Assembly: GCA_964558445.1 (NCBI GenBank) | Contig: CAZLEA010000010.1 | Span: 1-46,681, forward strand | From: CAYXVJ01 sp964558445 | GTDB lineage: Bacteria; Bacillota; Clostridia; Saccharofermentanales; Fastidiosipilaceae | Direction of reading: 5' to 3' | Length of the DNA stretch: 46,681 nucleotides | Part shown: piece by piece, positions 24,965 to 32,546 of the stretch | Numbering within the stretch: the stretch's first letter is position 1 | How the letters are laid out: each line of letters opens with the position of its first letter | Program-made: the position numbers and the translations under genes | Notes under the pieces: generated by a model | The model's database searches: none | Seen by the model: the letters and a program-made list of their open reading frames with translations, nothing else | What the model was told of the DNA's origin: nothing

Positions 24965-26905
24965 CTACTGCTCGTTTAGGAGCTTCGTGCTACGGGCCAG
25001 ATACTGGGCCAGATCCTCGCCTGTTAGCGAACCGTGTGCCAAGCGAGCAAGATCATAGGCTTGAAGTGCCAGGAGGTCTGCCTCCTCTTCCTTGTTCGGA
25101 AGATCGGCCAGAGCGGCCAAGCGACTGACGAGCGGGCTATCGGTGTTCACGATGACGAGCTGGTCTACCGGGAACAAGTCATCCATGTCCATGCCGCCTC
25201 CTGCGCCCTGCATCATCTCGAATTGCTTGCGCATCTCCTGCATACGACGGGACTCCTCGGTCTCGGACAAGATAACGGCCTGCTCATCCTCGCCGAGCGC
25301 GCGGACTTCGAGCTTCAGCTTCTCGTTCTTGGTCGCGCGAGAGAAGAGCTTCTGTAGGCTCTCTTGATGCTCGACGATACCTGCTTCGCCCTCAACTTCC
25401 GCATCGATACGAAGGAAGCTTGTGCCCTGATGCTTGTACTCAAGCATAGACATGAAGGAGTTATCGAGCTCGTGATCCATCACAACGACTTCATGACCCT
25501 TGGCCTTCACACGCTGGACGTATGCGACCTGGGCATGCGGGTCCGTGGTATAACGGATCTTGTCGCCAAGCTCTTCCATCGTCTTCTGTTCACCATCGGT
25601 GGTCTCAAACAAGATGGCATCCTTGACGCGATCATAGAACTTCTCATCCTTCAAGCTACCGTACTTCACGAACAGCTTGATATCCTTCCAGTACTTCTCG
25701 TACTCGGGGCGCTCGTTCTCAAACATCTTCGTCAGACGATCCGCAACCTTGCGAACGATGTGCTCGGAGAGCTTGCGCACATAGGCGTCATTCTGGAGGA
25801 AGGAACGAGAGACGTTCAGCGGCAGATCCGGACAATCCAGTGCTCCCTTCAATAAGAAGAGGAAATCCGGAATCACTTCCTTGATGTTATCGGCGACGAA
25901 GACCTGATTGTTGTAGATCTTCACTCGACCGTCCAGTGTCTCGTAAGCGTTCTCCGCTTGTGGGAAATACAGTATACCCTGCACTCTGCTCGGGTAATCC
26001 ATGTTGAGGTGGACCCAGAACAGAGGCTCGCGGAAGTCGTTGAAGGTATTGCGGTAGAATTCCTTGTATTCTTCGTCCGTTACCTCGCGCGGCGACTTCA
26101 GCCAGAGCGGCTGAGTGTCATTGATCTGGCTCTCTGCCGGTTCCTCGCCGAGTACAGGCTCGTCCTTCGTGAACGCTTCGCCCTTCTCTTCGGCTTCCCG
26201 CTTCTCCTCGTTCCACTTGTCGTGGGCATCGGCGTGACGCTTCTCACGATCTGCCTTCGCTTCTCTATCGCCTACGATGTCGTGGAAATAGATCGGATTG
26301 GGCATGAAGTCGCAATACTTGTGCAGAATCTCGCGCAGCTTCATCGCGTCGAGCTCTTCTTGTGCTTCCTCGTTTAGCGTGAGGATGATATCCGAACCGT
26401 GCGCTGTTCTCGAACCGGGCTCCAGGACGTACTCCGTCCCCTCCGTCGATGTCCAGTGCGCGGCGCTGCTGCCTTCAGCTGCATACAGACTCTGAATCTC
26501 CACTTGCTTCGCTACCATGAAGGCGGAATAGAAGCCCAGACCGAAGTGGCCGATGATACCATCGGATGCACCCTTATCCTTGTACTTGTTCACGAAGTCC
26601 ATCGCGCCCGAGAAGGCGATCTGATTGATATAATTATCGATGTCTTCGGCTGTCATGCCCAGACCGTTATCCGAGATCGTCAAGGTGTTGTGCTCGCTGT
26701 CGTACGTGACGTGAATCTCGCCGACATAATCTTCTGGTACATCGATCTCTCCCATTTGTCCGAGAAGCGTGTACTTCTTGATGGCATCACTTGCGTTCGA
26801 GACGAGCTCGCGCAAGAAGATGTCTTGATCCGAATAGAGCCACTTCCGAATAATCGGGAATATGTTCTCTGTGCTGACGTTAATTTGACCTGTTTTGCGT
26901 TCCAT
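24965..26905 (-). CDS. htpG: Chaperone protein HtpG (Hsp90)
   Basis: Cytoplasmic ATP-dependent Hsp90 chaperone of 646 residues, normal length. The GHKL ATPase domain is clear: FLRELVSNASDAIKKY near residue 31 (catalytic Glu and Mg-binding Asn), DNGLGM near 79 and GHFGLGFYSAF near 119. The middle domain contains VSRSFLQNDAYVRKL. A charged linker of KREAEEKGEAF type lies at about 225-260, and the C-terminal dimerisation part is present but short. The start is ATG 26905 with AAGGGA upstream. A TATAAT-type -10 lies at 26950-26955 in the gap shared with divergent argG. No CIRCE or CtsR-type repeat was recognised. Confidence 0.96.
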   Translation of the reverse strand: MERKTGQINVSTENIFPIIRKWLYSDQDIFLRELVSNASDAIKKYTLLGQMGEIDVPEDYVGEIHVTYDSEHNTLTISDNGLGMTAEDIDNYINQIAFSGAMDFVNKYKDKGASDGIIGHFGLGFYSAFMVAKQVEIQSLYAAEGSSAAHWTSTEGTEYVLEPGSRTAHGSDIILTLNEEAQEELDAMKLREILHKYCDFMPNPIYFHDIVGDREAKADREKRHADAHDKWNEEKREAEEKGEAFTKDEPVLGEEPAESQINDTQPLWLKSPREVTDEEYKEFYRNTFNDFREPLFWVHLNMDYPSRVQGILYFPQAENAYETLDGRVKIYNNQVFVADNIKEVIPDFLFLLKGALDCPDLPLNVSRSFLQNDAYVRKLSEHIVRKVADRLTKMFENERPEYEKYWKDIKLFVKYGSLKDEKFYDRVKDAILFETTDGEQKTMEELGDKIRYTTDPHAQVAYVQRVKAKGHEVVVMDHELDNSFMSMLEYKHQGTSFLRIDAEVEGEAGIVEHQESLQKLFSRATKNEKLKLEVRALGEDEQAVILSETEESRRMQEMRKQFEMMQGAGGGMDMDDLFPVDQLVIVNTDSPLVSRLAALADLPNKEEEADLLALQAYDLARLAHGSLTGEDLAQYLARSTKLLNEQ

Positions 26906-26949
26906 AAACTGCCAAACATCCCTTCTACATAGAAATAAACAATGAAATA

Positions 26950-26955
26950 ATTATA
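26950..26955 (-). promoter_or_regulatory. -10 element of probable htpG promoter
   Basis: Minus-strand TATAAT lies 45 bases upstream of the htpG start. The -35 position holds only a weak TGGCAA, 17 bases away. Confidence 0.45.
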
Positions 26956-26971
26956 GCACGAAATTTAACAC

Positions 26972-27017
26972 TTGCCATTTAACATGTAATAGCGCATAAT
27001 GCTATTCATCAATAGCG
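26972..27017 (+). promoter_or_regulatory. argGH promoter with three AATAGC half-sites
   Basis: TTGCCA (26972-26977) and CATAAT (26995-27000) are 17 bases apart, a good promoter about 40 bases from argG. AATAGCG lies at 26988-26994, its inverse GCTATT at 27001-27006, and a second AATAGCG at 27011-27017. The first two bracket the -10 exactly, so a protein bound there would block transcription. The half-site does not match the usual ArgR box (TGAATnnnnATTCA type). Confidence 0.6.
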
Positions 27018-27038
27018 TATATTTGGAGGATTTTATAA

Positions 27039-28250
27039 ATGGCTAGAGAGAGAATCTTACTGGCATACTCCGGCGGACTCGATACGTCGATCATCATTCC
27101 GTGGCTGAAGGAGCACTACGACTGCGACGTTATCGCGATGGCAGGCGAAGTCGGCATCGGCGTCGACCGCGAGGCACTGATCGCCAAGGCACTGAAGTGC
27201 GGCGCCGAGAAGTGCTATGTCGTCGACATGGGCGAAGAATTCATCACAGACTTCATCTACCCCACCTTGAAGGCAGGCGCGAAGTACGAGGGCACGTACC
27301 TCCTCGGCACATCGTTCGCCAGACCGGTCATCGCCAAGCATATGGTCGAGATCGCCAAGCAGGAGAACTGTACTGCTATCGCACACGGTTGCACGGGCAA
27401 AGGAAACGATCAAGTTCGCTTCGAGCTGACCATCAAGGCGCTCGCGCCCGACATGAAGATTATCGCCCCCTGGAGAATCTGGGATATCAAGTCGCGTACG
27501 GAAGAGCTCGAATATGCAGAGAGCCGCGGCATCCCCGTACCTGTGAGCAAGGAAGATAACTACTCTAGAGACCAGAATCTCTGGCACCTCTCGCACGAGG
27601 GCATGGACCTCGAGAGCCCCGCCAACGAACCGCAGTACGAGAAACTCCTGCAACTGATGAAGACGCCCGAGCAGGCGCCGGATACACCCACCTATGTCGA
27701 GCTCGAGTTCGAATCCGGCATCCCCGTCTCCGTTGACGGCGTTACGGGCCCCGTCGAGATCCTGACCTACCTGAACAAGGTCGCAGGCGAGAACGGCGTC
27801 GGCGTGATCGACATCGTCGAGAATCGCCTCGTCGGCATGAAGAGCCGCGGCGTCTACGAGACCCCCGGCGGAACAGTGCTCTATGCAGCACATCGCGAGC
27901 TAGAGCTGCTCTGCCTAGATAAGGACACGCTGCATTACAAGGATATAATTTCTCATAAATATGCAGAAATGGTGTATAACGGGCAATGGTACCATCCGCT
28001 TCGCGAGGCGCTCGCCGCATTCGTCGACGAGACACAAAAGACCGTAAGCGGTAAGGTGAAGCTCAAACTCTACAAGGGTAACGTGAGCCCTGCCGGCAGC
28101 ACTTCCCCCTACTCGCTCTACAGCGAAGAGCTCTCAACCTTCGACGAGGACGACGTCTACAATCAGAAGGACGCCGAAGGCTTCATCAACTTGTTCGGCC
28201 TCCCGATGAAGGTTGTCGCTCAGATGAAACAGAGAAACGGATTGCAGTAA
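27039..28250 (+). CDS. argG: Argininosuccinate synthase
   Basis: Joins citrulline and aspartate with ATP to give argininosuccinate, the penultimate step of arginine synthesis. The PP-loop LAYSGGLDTS is at residues 8-17. TYLLGTSFARPVIAKHMVEIA and AHGCTGKGNDQVRFEL (citrulline/aspartate site) follow. EDNYSRDQNLWHLSHEG lies mid-protein. The 403 residues are normal. The start at ATG 27039 has TTGGAGGA about 9 bases upstream. It overlaps argH by one base (TAATG), so the two are translationally coupled. No other arginine genes are in the window. Confidence 0.97.
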   Translation: MARERILLAYSGGLDTSIIIPWLKEHYDCDVIAMAGEVGIGVDREALIAKALKCGAEKCYVVDMGEEFITDFIYPTLKAGAKYEGTYLLGTSFARPVIAKHMVEIAKQENCTAIAHGCTGKGNDQVRFELTIKALAPDMKIIAPWRIWDIKSRTEELEYAESRGIPVPVSKEDNYSRDQNLWHLSHEGMDLESPANEPQYEKLLQLMKTPEQAPDTPTYVELEFESGIPVSVDGVTGPVEILTYLNKVAGENGVGVIDIVENRLVGMKSRGVYETPGGTVLYAAHRELELLCLDKDTLHYKDIISHKYAEMVYNGQWYHPLREALAAFVDETQKTVSGKVKLKLYKGNVSPAGSTSPYSLYSEELSTFDEDDVYNQKDAEGFINLFGLPMKVVAQMKQRNGLQ

Positions 28251-29632
28251 TGAAGAACAAATTGTGGGCAGGCAGATTCAGTAGCGCGCAAGCAGCAAGC
28301 CTCGATGCATACAACAGCTCGATCGGTTTCGATAGGCGTATGTATAGAGAAGACATCACTGGCAGCATAGCACATAGCAAGATGCTTGCCTCCGTCGGCT
28401 TGCTGACTGATGAGGATCAAGCTGCGATCGAGGCAGGTCTGCTCGGAATCGGATCCGATCTGGATAGCGGTAAACTAGACTTCGACGATACGGCAGAAGA
28501 CATCCATATGTTCATCGAGTCCGTCCTCACCGAGCGCATCGGTGAGGCGGGCAAGCGCCTACATACGGCCCGCTCCCGAAACGATCAAGTCGCCGTTGAC
28601 TTGAAGCTGCATCTACTGAACCAAGCAGAAGAGATCAAGTCGGGCATCAAGGGTTTGATCGAAACCATACTCGCTATCTGCGACGAACATACGCACACGA
28701 TTATGCCGGGCTACACGCACCTCCAGCGCGCCCAACCGATTACACTCGCGCATCATCTGCTCGCATATGCGCATATGCTGCTTCGCGATCTGGACCGGCT
28801 AAATGACTGGAGTGCTCGCACATCGACCTCTCCGCTCGGTGCAGGCGCCTTGGCAACCAGCACCTATCCCATCAATCGTGAGCTAACAGCCGAGCTACTC
28901 GGTTTCAGGGAAGTGGCGACAAACAGCCTCGATGCCGTCTCCGACCGAGACTTTGCGATCGAGCTGGCAAGCTGCCTGGCGCTCTTCATGATGCACCTGT
29001 CTCGCTTCAGCGAGGAGGTCATCTTGTGGGCGAGTAAGGAGTATGGCTTCTTGAATCTGGATGACGCCTACAGCACCGGCTCATCGATCATGCCGCAGAA
29101 GAAGAACCCGGACATCGCCGAGCTCACGAGAGGCAAGTCGGCCAGGAGCATCGCGAATCTAAATACGCTGCTCATCATGATGAAGGGCCTGCCGCTCGCC
29201 TATAACAAGGATATGCAAGAAGACAAGGAAGCAATCTTCGACAGTATCGATACGGTCATGCTCTGCCTCCCCGCCTTCCAGGGTATGCTCGCCACTTGCA
29301 CGTGGAACGTACAGCGTATGCGACAATCTTGTGCCGAGGGTTTCCTCGCCGCAACAGACCTCGCCGACTATCTGGTCGGCAGGGGCCTCGCCTTCCGCGA
29401 CGCTCACCACGTCGCAGGCTCCATGGTCAAGTACTGTACCGACAACGGCCTGACGCTGGAGAACGCTCCGCTCGAAGCTTACCAAGCGCTGGATGCCAGA
29501 ATCCAAGACGATGTCTATGAGGCCTTGGACCTCGATACGATCGTCTTACGCCGTAGTGTAACAGGTGGTCCGGCTCCCGAAGCCGTGCGCCAAGACCTTG
29601 GCCTCGTTCGCGAGAAGCTGCAAGCGCTGTAG
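28250..29632 (+). CDS. argH: Argininosuccinate lyase
   Basis: Cleaves argininosuccinate to arginine and fumarate. Member of the fumarase/aspartase superfamily with 460 residues. Conserved regions are LHTARSRNDQVAVDLKL (C1 region), MPGYTHLQRAQPITLAHHLLAY (C2) and the signature SSIMPQKKNPDIAEL at about 279-293, which carries the catalytic Ser. The start codon overlaps the argG stop. The last sense codons run into a short hairpin with five T (29626-29650), a possible weak terminator before the convergent cyclo-ligase gene. Confidence 0.97.
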   Translation: MKNKLWAGRFSSAQAASLDAYNSSIGFDRRMYREDITGSIAHSKMLASVGLLTDEDQAAIEAGLLGIGSDLDSGKLDFDDTAEDIHMFIESVLTERIGEAGKRLHTARSRNDQVAVDLKLHLLNQAEEIKSGIKGLIETILAICDEHTHTIMPGYTHLQRAQPITLAHHLLAYAHMLLRDLDRLNDWSARTSTSPLGAGALATSTYPINRELTAELLGFREVATNSLDAVSDRDFAIELASCLALFMMHLSRFSEEVILWASKEYGFLNLDDAYSTGSSIMPQKKNPDIAELTRGKSARSIANLNTLLIMMKGLPLAYNKDMQEDKEAIFDSIDTVMLCLPAFQGMLATCTWNVQRMRQSCAEGFLAATDLADYLVGRGLAFRDAHHVAGSMVKYCTDNGLTLENAPLEAYQALDARIQDDVYEALDLDTIVLRRSVTGGPAPEAVRQDLGLVREKLQAL

Positions 29633-29650
29633 TCTACAGAGCAGATTTTT
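29626..29650 (+). terminator. Weak possible terminator after argH
   Basis: GCTGT (29626-29630) pairs with ACAG(a)GC (29636-29642), followed by ATTTTT. The stem is short and overlaps the argH stop, so efficiency is doubtful. Confidence 0.3.
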
Positions 29651-29684
29651 CGTTGAGAATAACTTGATTAAGCGAATAGAATAG

Positions 29685-30338
29685 CTAAATGGCTTCTTCG
29701 AAGCCCTCCGCTGCCGTCACGCGTCCGTCCAGTATATGGTCGTGCGCCTCTGTCGGCAGTGCTTCGTTTACCGCCTGCGGCGATAAACAGATCGCATACT
29801 TCTTGGTATCTACGGATTGGGTAGTGAGGAAGCGATCGTAGTAGCCCTTACCATGGCCTAAACGCTCACCGTAAGGCGAGGCGGCAACACAAGGTACCAG
29901 CACCAAGTCGAAGTTTAGGCCGGGCTTCGCCAGATGTGGCGGCGGCTCGATTGCACCATACCAAGAACGAACCCAGCCCTCGGGAATCAAACCCTCTTCC
30001 TCCCGGGGCCACTTCGCGAAGTGTAGCTCGAGATCGGCCGTATCACGCACGCTTCTCGGCAAGTAGAAATCGACAAGCCCCGAGAGCTCCGGATCGATAA
30101 GTAGAGCATGCAAATTCGCCTCGAACTGCATCGCATGGTAAGCGGCTACTCGAAGTAGCGTAGGCTTCCCCGACTCGTACTCAGATTCAGACTCCAGCTG
30201 CTTCGACCAAGTAAGCAAGTACTGCTTCACATGCCGACAAATCGCAAGGCTCTCATGTTCGATTCGTTCGGGGCCCAGCTGCCCCAGAGCTTGATAGGTC
30301 TGCTTACGCAGCAAGTCCTTCGGTGATTGGATCTCCAT
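29685..30338 (-). CDS. 5-formyltetrahydrofolate cyclo-ligase family protein
   Basis: Converts 5-formyl-THF to 5,10-methenyl-THF using ATP, recycling a folate storage form. Motifs are SPKDLLRKQTYQAL at the N-terminus (substrate Lys/Arg region), DLVLVPCVAAS and RLGHGKGYYDRFL near residue 159, the last being the ATP-binding signature of the family. The start chosen is ATG 30338 (MEIQSPKDLL), with GAGGAGG 8 bases upstream, giving 217 residues. Upstream in-frame ATGs add up to 21 residues but have no ribosome site. The central section (HLALLIDPELSGLVDF region) is a little longer than in short homologues. It stands alone between argH and the sortase gene. Confidence 0.88.
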   Translation of the reverse strand: MEIQSPKDLLRKQTYQALGQLGPERIEHESLAICRHVKQYLLTWSKQLESESEYESGKPTLLRVAAYHAMQFEANLHALLIDPELSGLVDFYLPRSVRDTADLELHFAKWPREEEGLIPEGWVRSWYGAIEPPPHLAKPGLNFDLVLVPCVAASPYGERLGHGKGYYDRFLTTQSVDTKKYAICLSPQAVNEALPTEAHDHILDGRVTAAEGFEEAI

Positions 30339-30413
30339 ATTCCAGGCCTCCTCATTCGCAAAATCATCGAAATTCATGGTAACATAAAATAAATCAAGCA
30401 CCCGTGTTGCTTA

Positions 30414-30419
30414 TATAAT
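30414..30419 (+). promoter_or_regulatory. -10 element of probable sortase promoter
   Basis: TATAAT lies 42 bases upstream of the sortase start. No convincing -35 is seen 17 bases away. The start itself has GGAGG at 30451-30456. Confidence 0.4.
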
Positions 30420-30460
30420 AGAGCTATAGGAAGCAATACAGAACGCTGGAGGTACAGCAG

Positions 30461-31357
30461 ATGGCGAAGCGAAACGTACAGATGCGCCAAGGAGGCCCGA
30501 TCAACAAACTCCTGACGATATTAGCCCTGGTCCTCATCGCGGCAGGTCTCTATATGCTCTTCCTCCCCCGTTACGTCCGTCATAAACAAGATCAGATCAA
30601 GCAGCAACTGCTCGACCAACTGGATAATCCGGAGGGTGTTGCAGGTGATGACGGTTACATCTGGGTTGATCCGAACGCAAATATTCTAGCCGACGAAGAA
30701 GTCGATTACTTCATCCCGGATCCGGACGATCCGCTCAAGTACATACAAGTCACGCCGACACCGGCTACAAGCAGTAGCGCTAATAACAGCTCTACCAATA
30801 CGGATACGAGCGAACCTGCAGGGACATCGACAGAGAATCTACCAAGCAATACAGACGGCAGCGGGGACTCAAACAGCTCCGGCGGCGAAGCGGGCGGCTC
30901 GTCAACCGGGCCGGTTGAGATAACAAACGATCAGGGTCAAGTCGGTCTGCAGAGTATGGGGCGCCTCGTGATCGACAAGATCGCAGTGAACAGCCCGATG
31001 GTCACCGGCCTCACGCGCGTCCACCTGCGCTACGCCGTGGCACACTACGAGATCACACCCCTGCCCGGAGAGACAGGTATGAGTGCCATCTTCGCGCATC
31101 GCTCGCCCGACCACGGCCGAGACCTGAACCGTCTTAACGAGGTGCTGCCCGGAGACAGCTTCCAAATCGTCCGTGACAACAAGACCTACCACTATCTAGT
31201 CGAAGAGAACATCGTGGTCGAACCGGCCGAAGTGCTTGAATATGTGTTCGGCAGTTACAACGACGACTCATACGTGATGCTGGTCACCTGTCATCCGATA
31301 CCGACCTGGAAGCAGCGCATGATCGTCATCGCGAGGCTCGTCGACGTTAGTTACTAA
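30461..31357 (+). CDS. Sortase family transpeptidase, membrane-anchored (class D/E-like)
   Basis: Cysteine transpeptidase that would attach proteins to the cell wall or process them. It has 298 residues. A basic N-terminus and one membrane helix (LLTILALVLIAAGLYMLFL, about 17-35) place the rest outside the cell. A Ser/Thr/Asn/Gly-rich flexible linker spans about 105-165. The sortase domain starts at GRLVIDKIAVNSPMV and carries His213 (IFAHRS), Cys277 (LVTCHP) and Arg286 (KQRMIV), so the catalytic triad is complete. The class is uncertain. No LPXTG-type substrate, pilin or second sortase is in the window, which suggests a housekeeping or orphan enzyme. The Old Yellow Enzyme gene follows after 51 bases and looks functionally unrelated. 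Confidence 0.88.
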   Translation: MAKRNVQMRQGGPINKLLTILALVLIAAGLYMLFLPRYVRHKQDQIKQQLLDQLDNPEGVAGDDGYIWVDPNANILADEEVDYFIPDPDDPLKYIQVTPTPATSSSANNSSTNTDTSEPAGTSTENLPSNTDGSGDSNSSGGEAGGSSTGPVEITNDQGQVGLQSMGRLVIDKIAVNSPMVTGLTRVHLRYAVAHYEITPLPGETGMSAIFAHRSPDHGRDLNRLNEVLPGDSFQIVRDNKTYHYLVEENIVVEPAEVLEYVFGSYNDDSYVMLVTCHPIPTWKQRMIVIARLVDVSY

Positions 31358-31408
31358 ACATTAGCTTCGCCTCTGTTAGAATAGTCCAAAAGACTCAGCG
31401 GAGGCACT

Positions 31409-32422
31409 ATGTCTATCTTATTTAAACCCTATCATCTGAAGAATTTGGAGCTCCAAAACCGCGTAGTCATGGCACCGATGTGCATGTATAGTACGGATAC
31501 AAGTGGCATGGTTCAAGACTTCCACCGAATACACTACGGCAGCCGTGCAGTCGGCGGTGCGGGGTTGATTCTGGTCGAGGCTACCGCAGTCCTGCCACTA
31601 GGCCGCATCAGCGACAACGATTTGGGCCTCTGGTCGGACGAACAAGTGCCGGGGCACCAAGACCTCGTCCGCCTGATGCAAGACGGTGGAGCGATGGCCG
31701 GCATCCAGCTCGCACATGCGGGGCGCAAGTATGAGACCGAAGACAGCCGTACCGTCGCACCGAGCAGCATCGACTTCAGCACCGACTATCTAGTACCGGA
31801 CGCACTTACGGAAGACGAGATTCGGTCAACTGTCCTCGCTTTCCGTGATGCAGCCAGGCGGGCAAGCGATGCCGGCTACGACACGATCGAGATCCACGGT
31901 GCACACGGCTATCTGATCCACCAATTCCTCTCCCCGCTCTCGAATCATCGGACGGATCACTATGGCGGCAGCTTCCGGAACCGACTGCGCTTCCTAAACG
32001 AAGTCATCGATGCGATCCGCAGTGTCTGGCCGGCGGACAAGGCGCTCTTGCTCCGACTCTCTGCTACCGATTATCTCCCCGGCGGTATCGATATAGACAG
32101 CATCACCCGGGTAGTAGATGAGACCAAGGATCGAATCGACCTCTTCCATATTAGCTCCGGCGGTCTCCTGCCGGCTAAGATCGATACGTATCCGGGGTAC
32201 CAAGTTGACTTCTCGAAGATAATCAAAGAACGCTGCGGCGTACGAACCATCGCCGTCGGCCTCGTCACAGACGAAGAACAAGCAGTAGCCATACTAGAAA
32301 CCGGAGCCGCGGACCTCATCGGCCTCGGTCGCCTACTCCTCCGAGACCCCTACTGGCCCCTTCGTCACAGTGCGAAGATCGATCGCGAGTCTATCCCCGA
32401 AGCCTATCGACGAGGCTTCTGA
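31409..32422 (+). CDS. namA: NADH:flavin oxidoreductase, Old Yellow Enzyme family (YqjM/NamA-like)
   Basis: FMN-dependent ene-reductase that reduces activated C=C bonds with NADPH. Bacillus YqjM is the close model. Shared landmarks are NRVVMAPMCMYS with Cys25 (the redox-modulating Cys of the YqjM class), QLAHAGRKYE near 100, His163/His166 in IEIHGAHGYLIHQFLSPLSNHRTDHYGG (substrate anion site), and LIGLGRLLLRDPYWP at the phosphate end. The length of 337 residues is typical. The start at ATG 31409 has GGAGG about 6 bases upstream. It is probably a stress or detoxification enzyme. The physiological substrate is unknown. Confidence 0.92.
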   Translation: MSILFKPYHLKNLELQNRVVMAPMCMYSTDTSGMVQDFHRIHYGSRAVGGAGLILVEATAVLPLGRISDNDLGLWSDEQVPGHQDLVRLMQDGGAMAGIQLAHAGRKYETEDSRTVAPSSIDFSTDYLVPDALTEDEIRSTVLAFRDAARRASDAGYDTIEIHGAHGYLIHQFLSPLSNHRTDHYGGSFRNRLRFLNEVIDAIRSVWPADKALLLRLSATDYLPGGIDIDSITRVVDETKDRIDLFHISSGGLLPAKIDTYPGYQVDFSKIIKERCGVRTIAVGLVTDEEQAVAILETGAADLIGLGRLLLRDPYWPLRHSAKIDRESIPEAYRRGF

Positions 32423-32461
32423 TTCGCTCAAGACAGCCGAAACATATGGCAGCCAAACAAC

Positions 32462-32512
32462 GAAGCCACCCGAGCACTACAGTAGCGAGTCTACCGTAAG
32501 CCGGATGGCTTC
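32462..32512. terminator. Possible terminator between namA and glgP
   Basis: GAAGCCACC (32462-32470) can pair with GG(a)TGGCTTC (32503-32512) across a loop of about 32 bases, between convergent genes. The large loop and the lack of a T-run make it uncertain. Confidence 0.35.
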
Positions 32513-32546
32513 TTGTCATATATGGTCTATAAGGAGACTGTCTTCC

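Noticed and set aside
26972..27017. Classical ArgR box at argG
   Set aside because: No TGAATnnnnATTCA-like pair was found, so the repeat is reported without naming a regulator.
27057..27893. 278-codon minus-strand open frame opposite argG
   Set aside because: Antisense shadow of argG, with no start signal.
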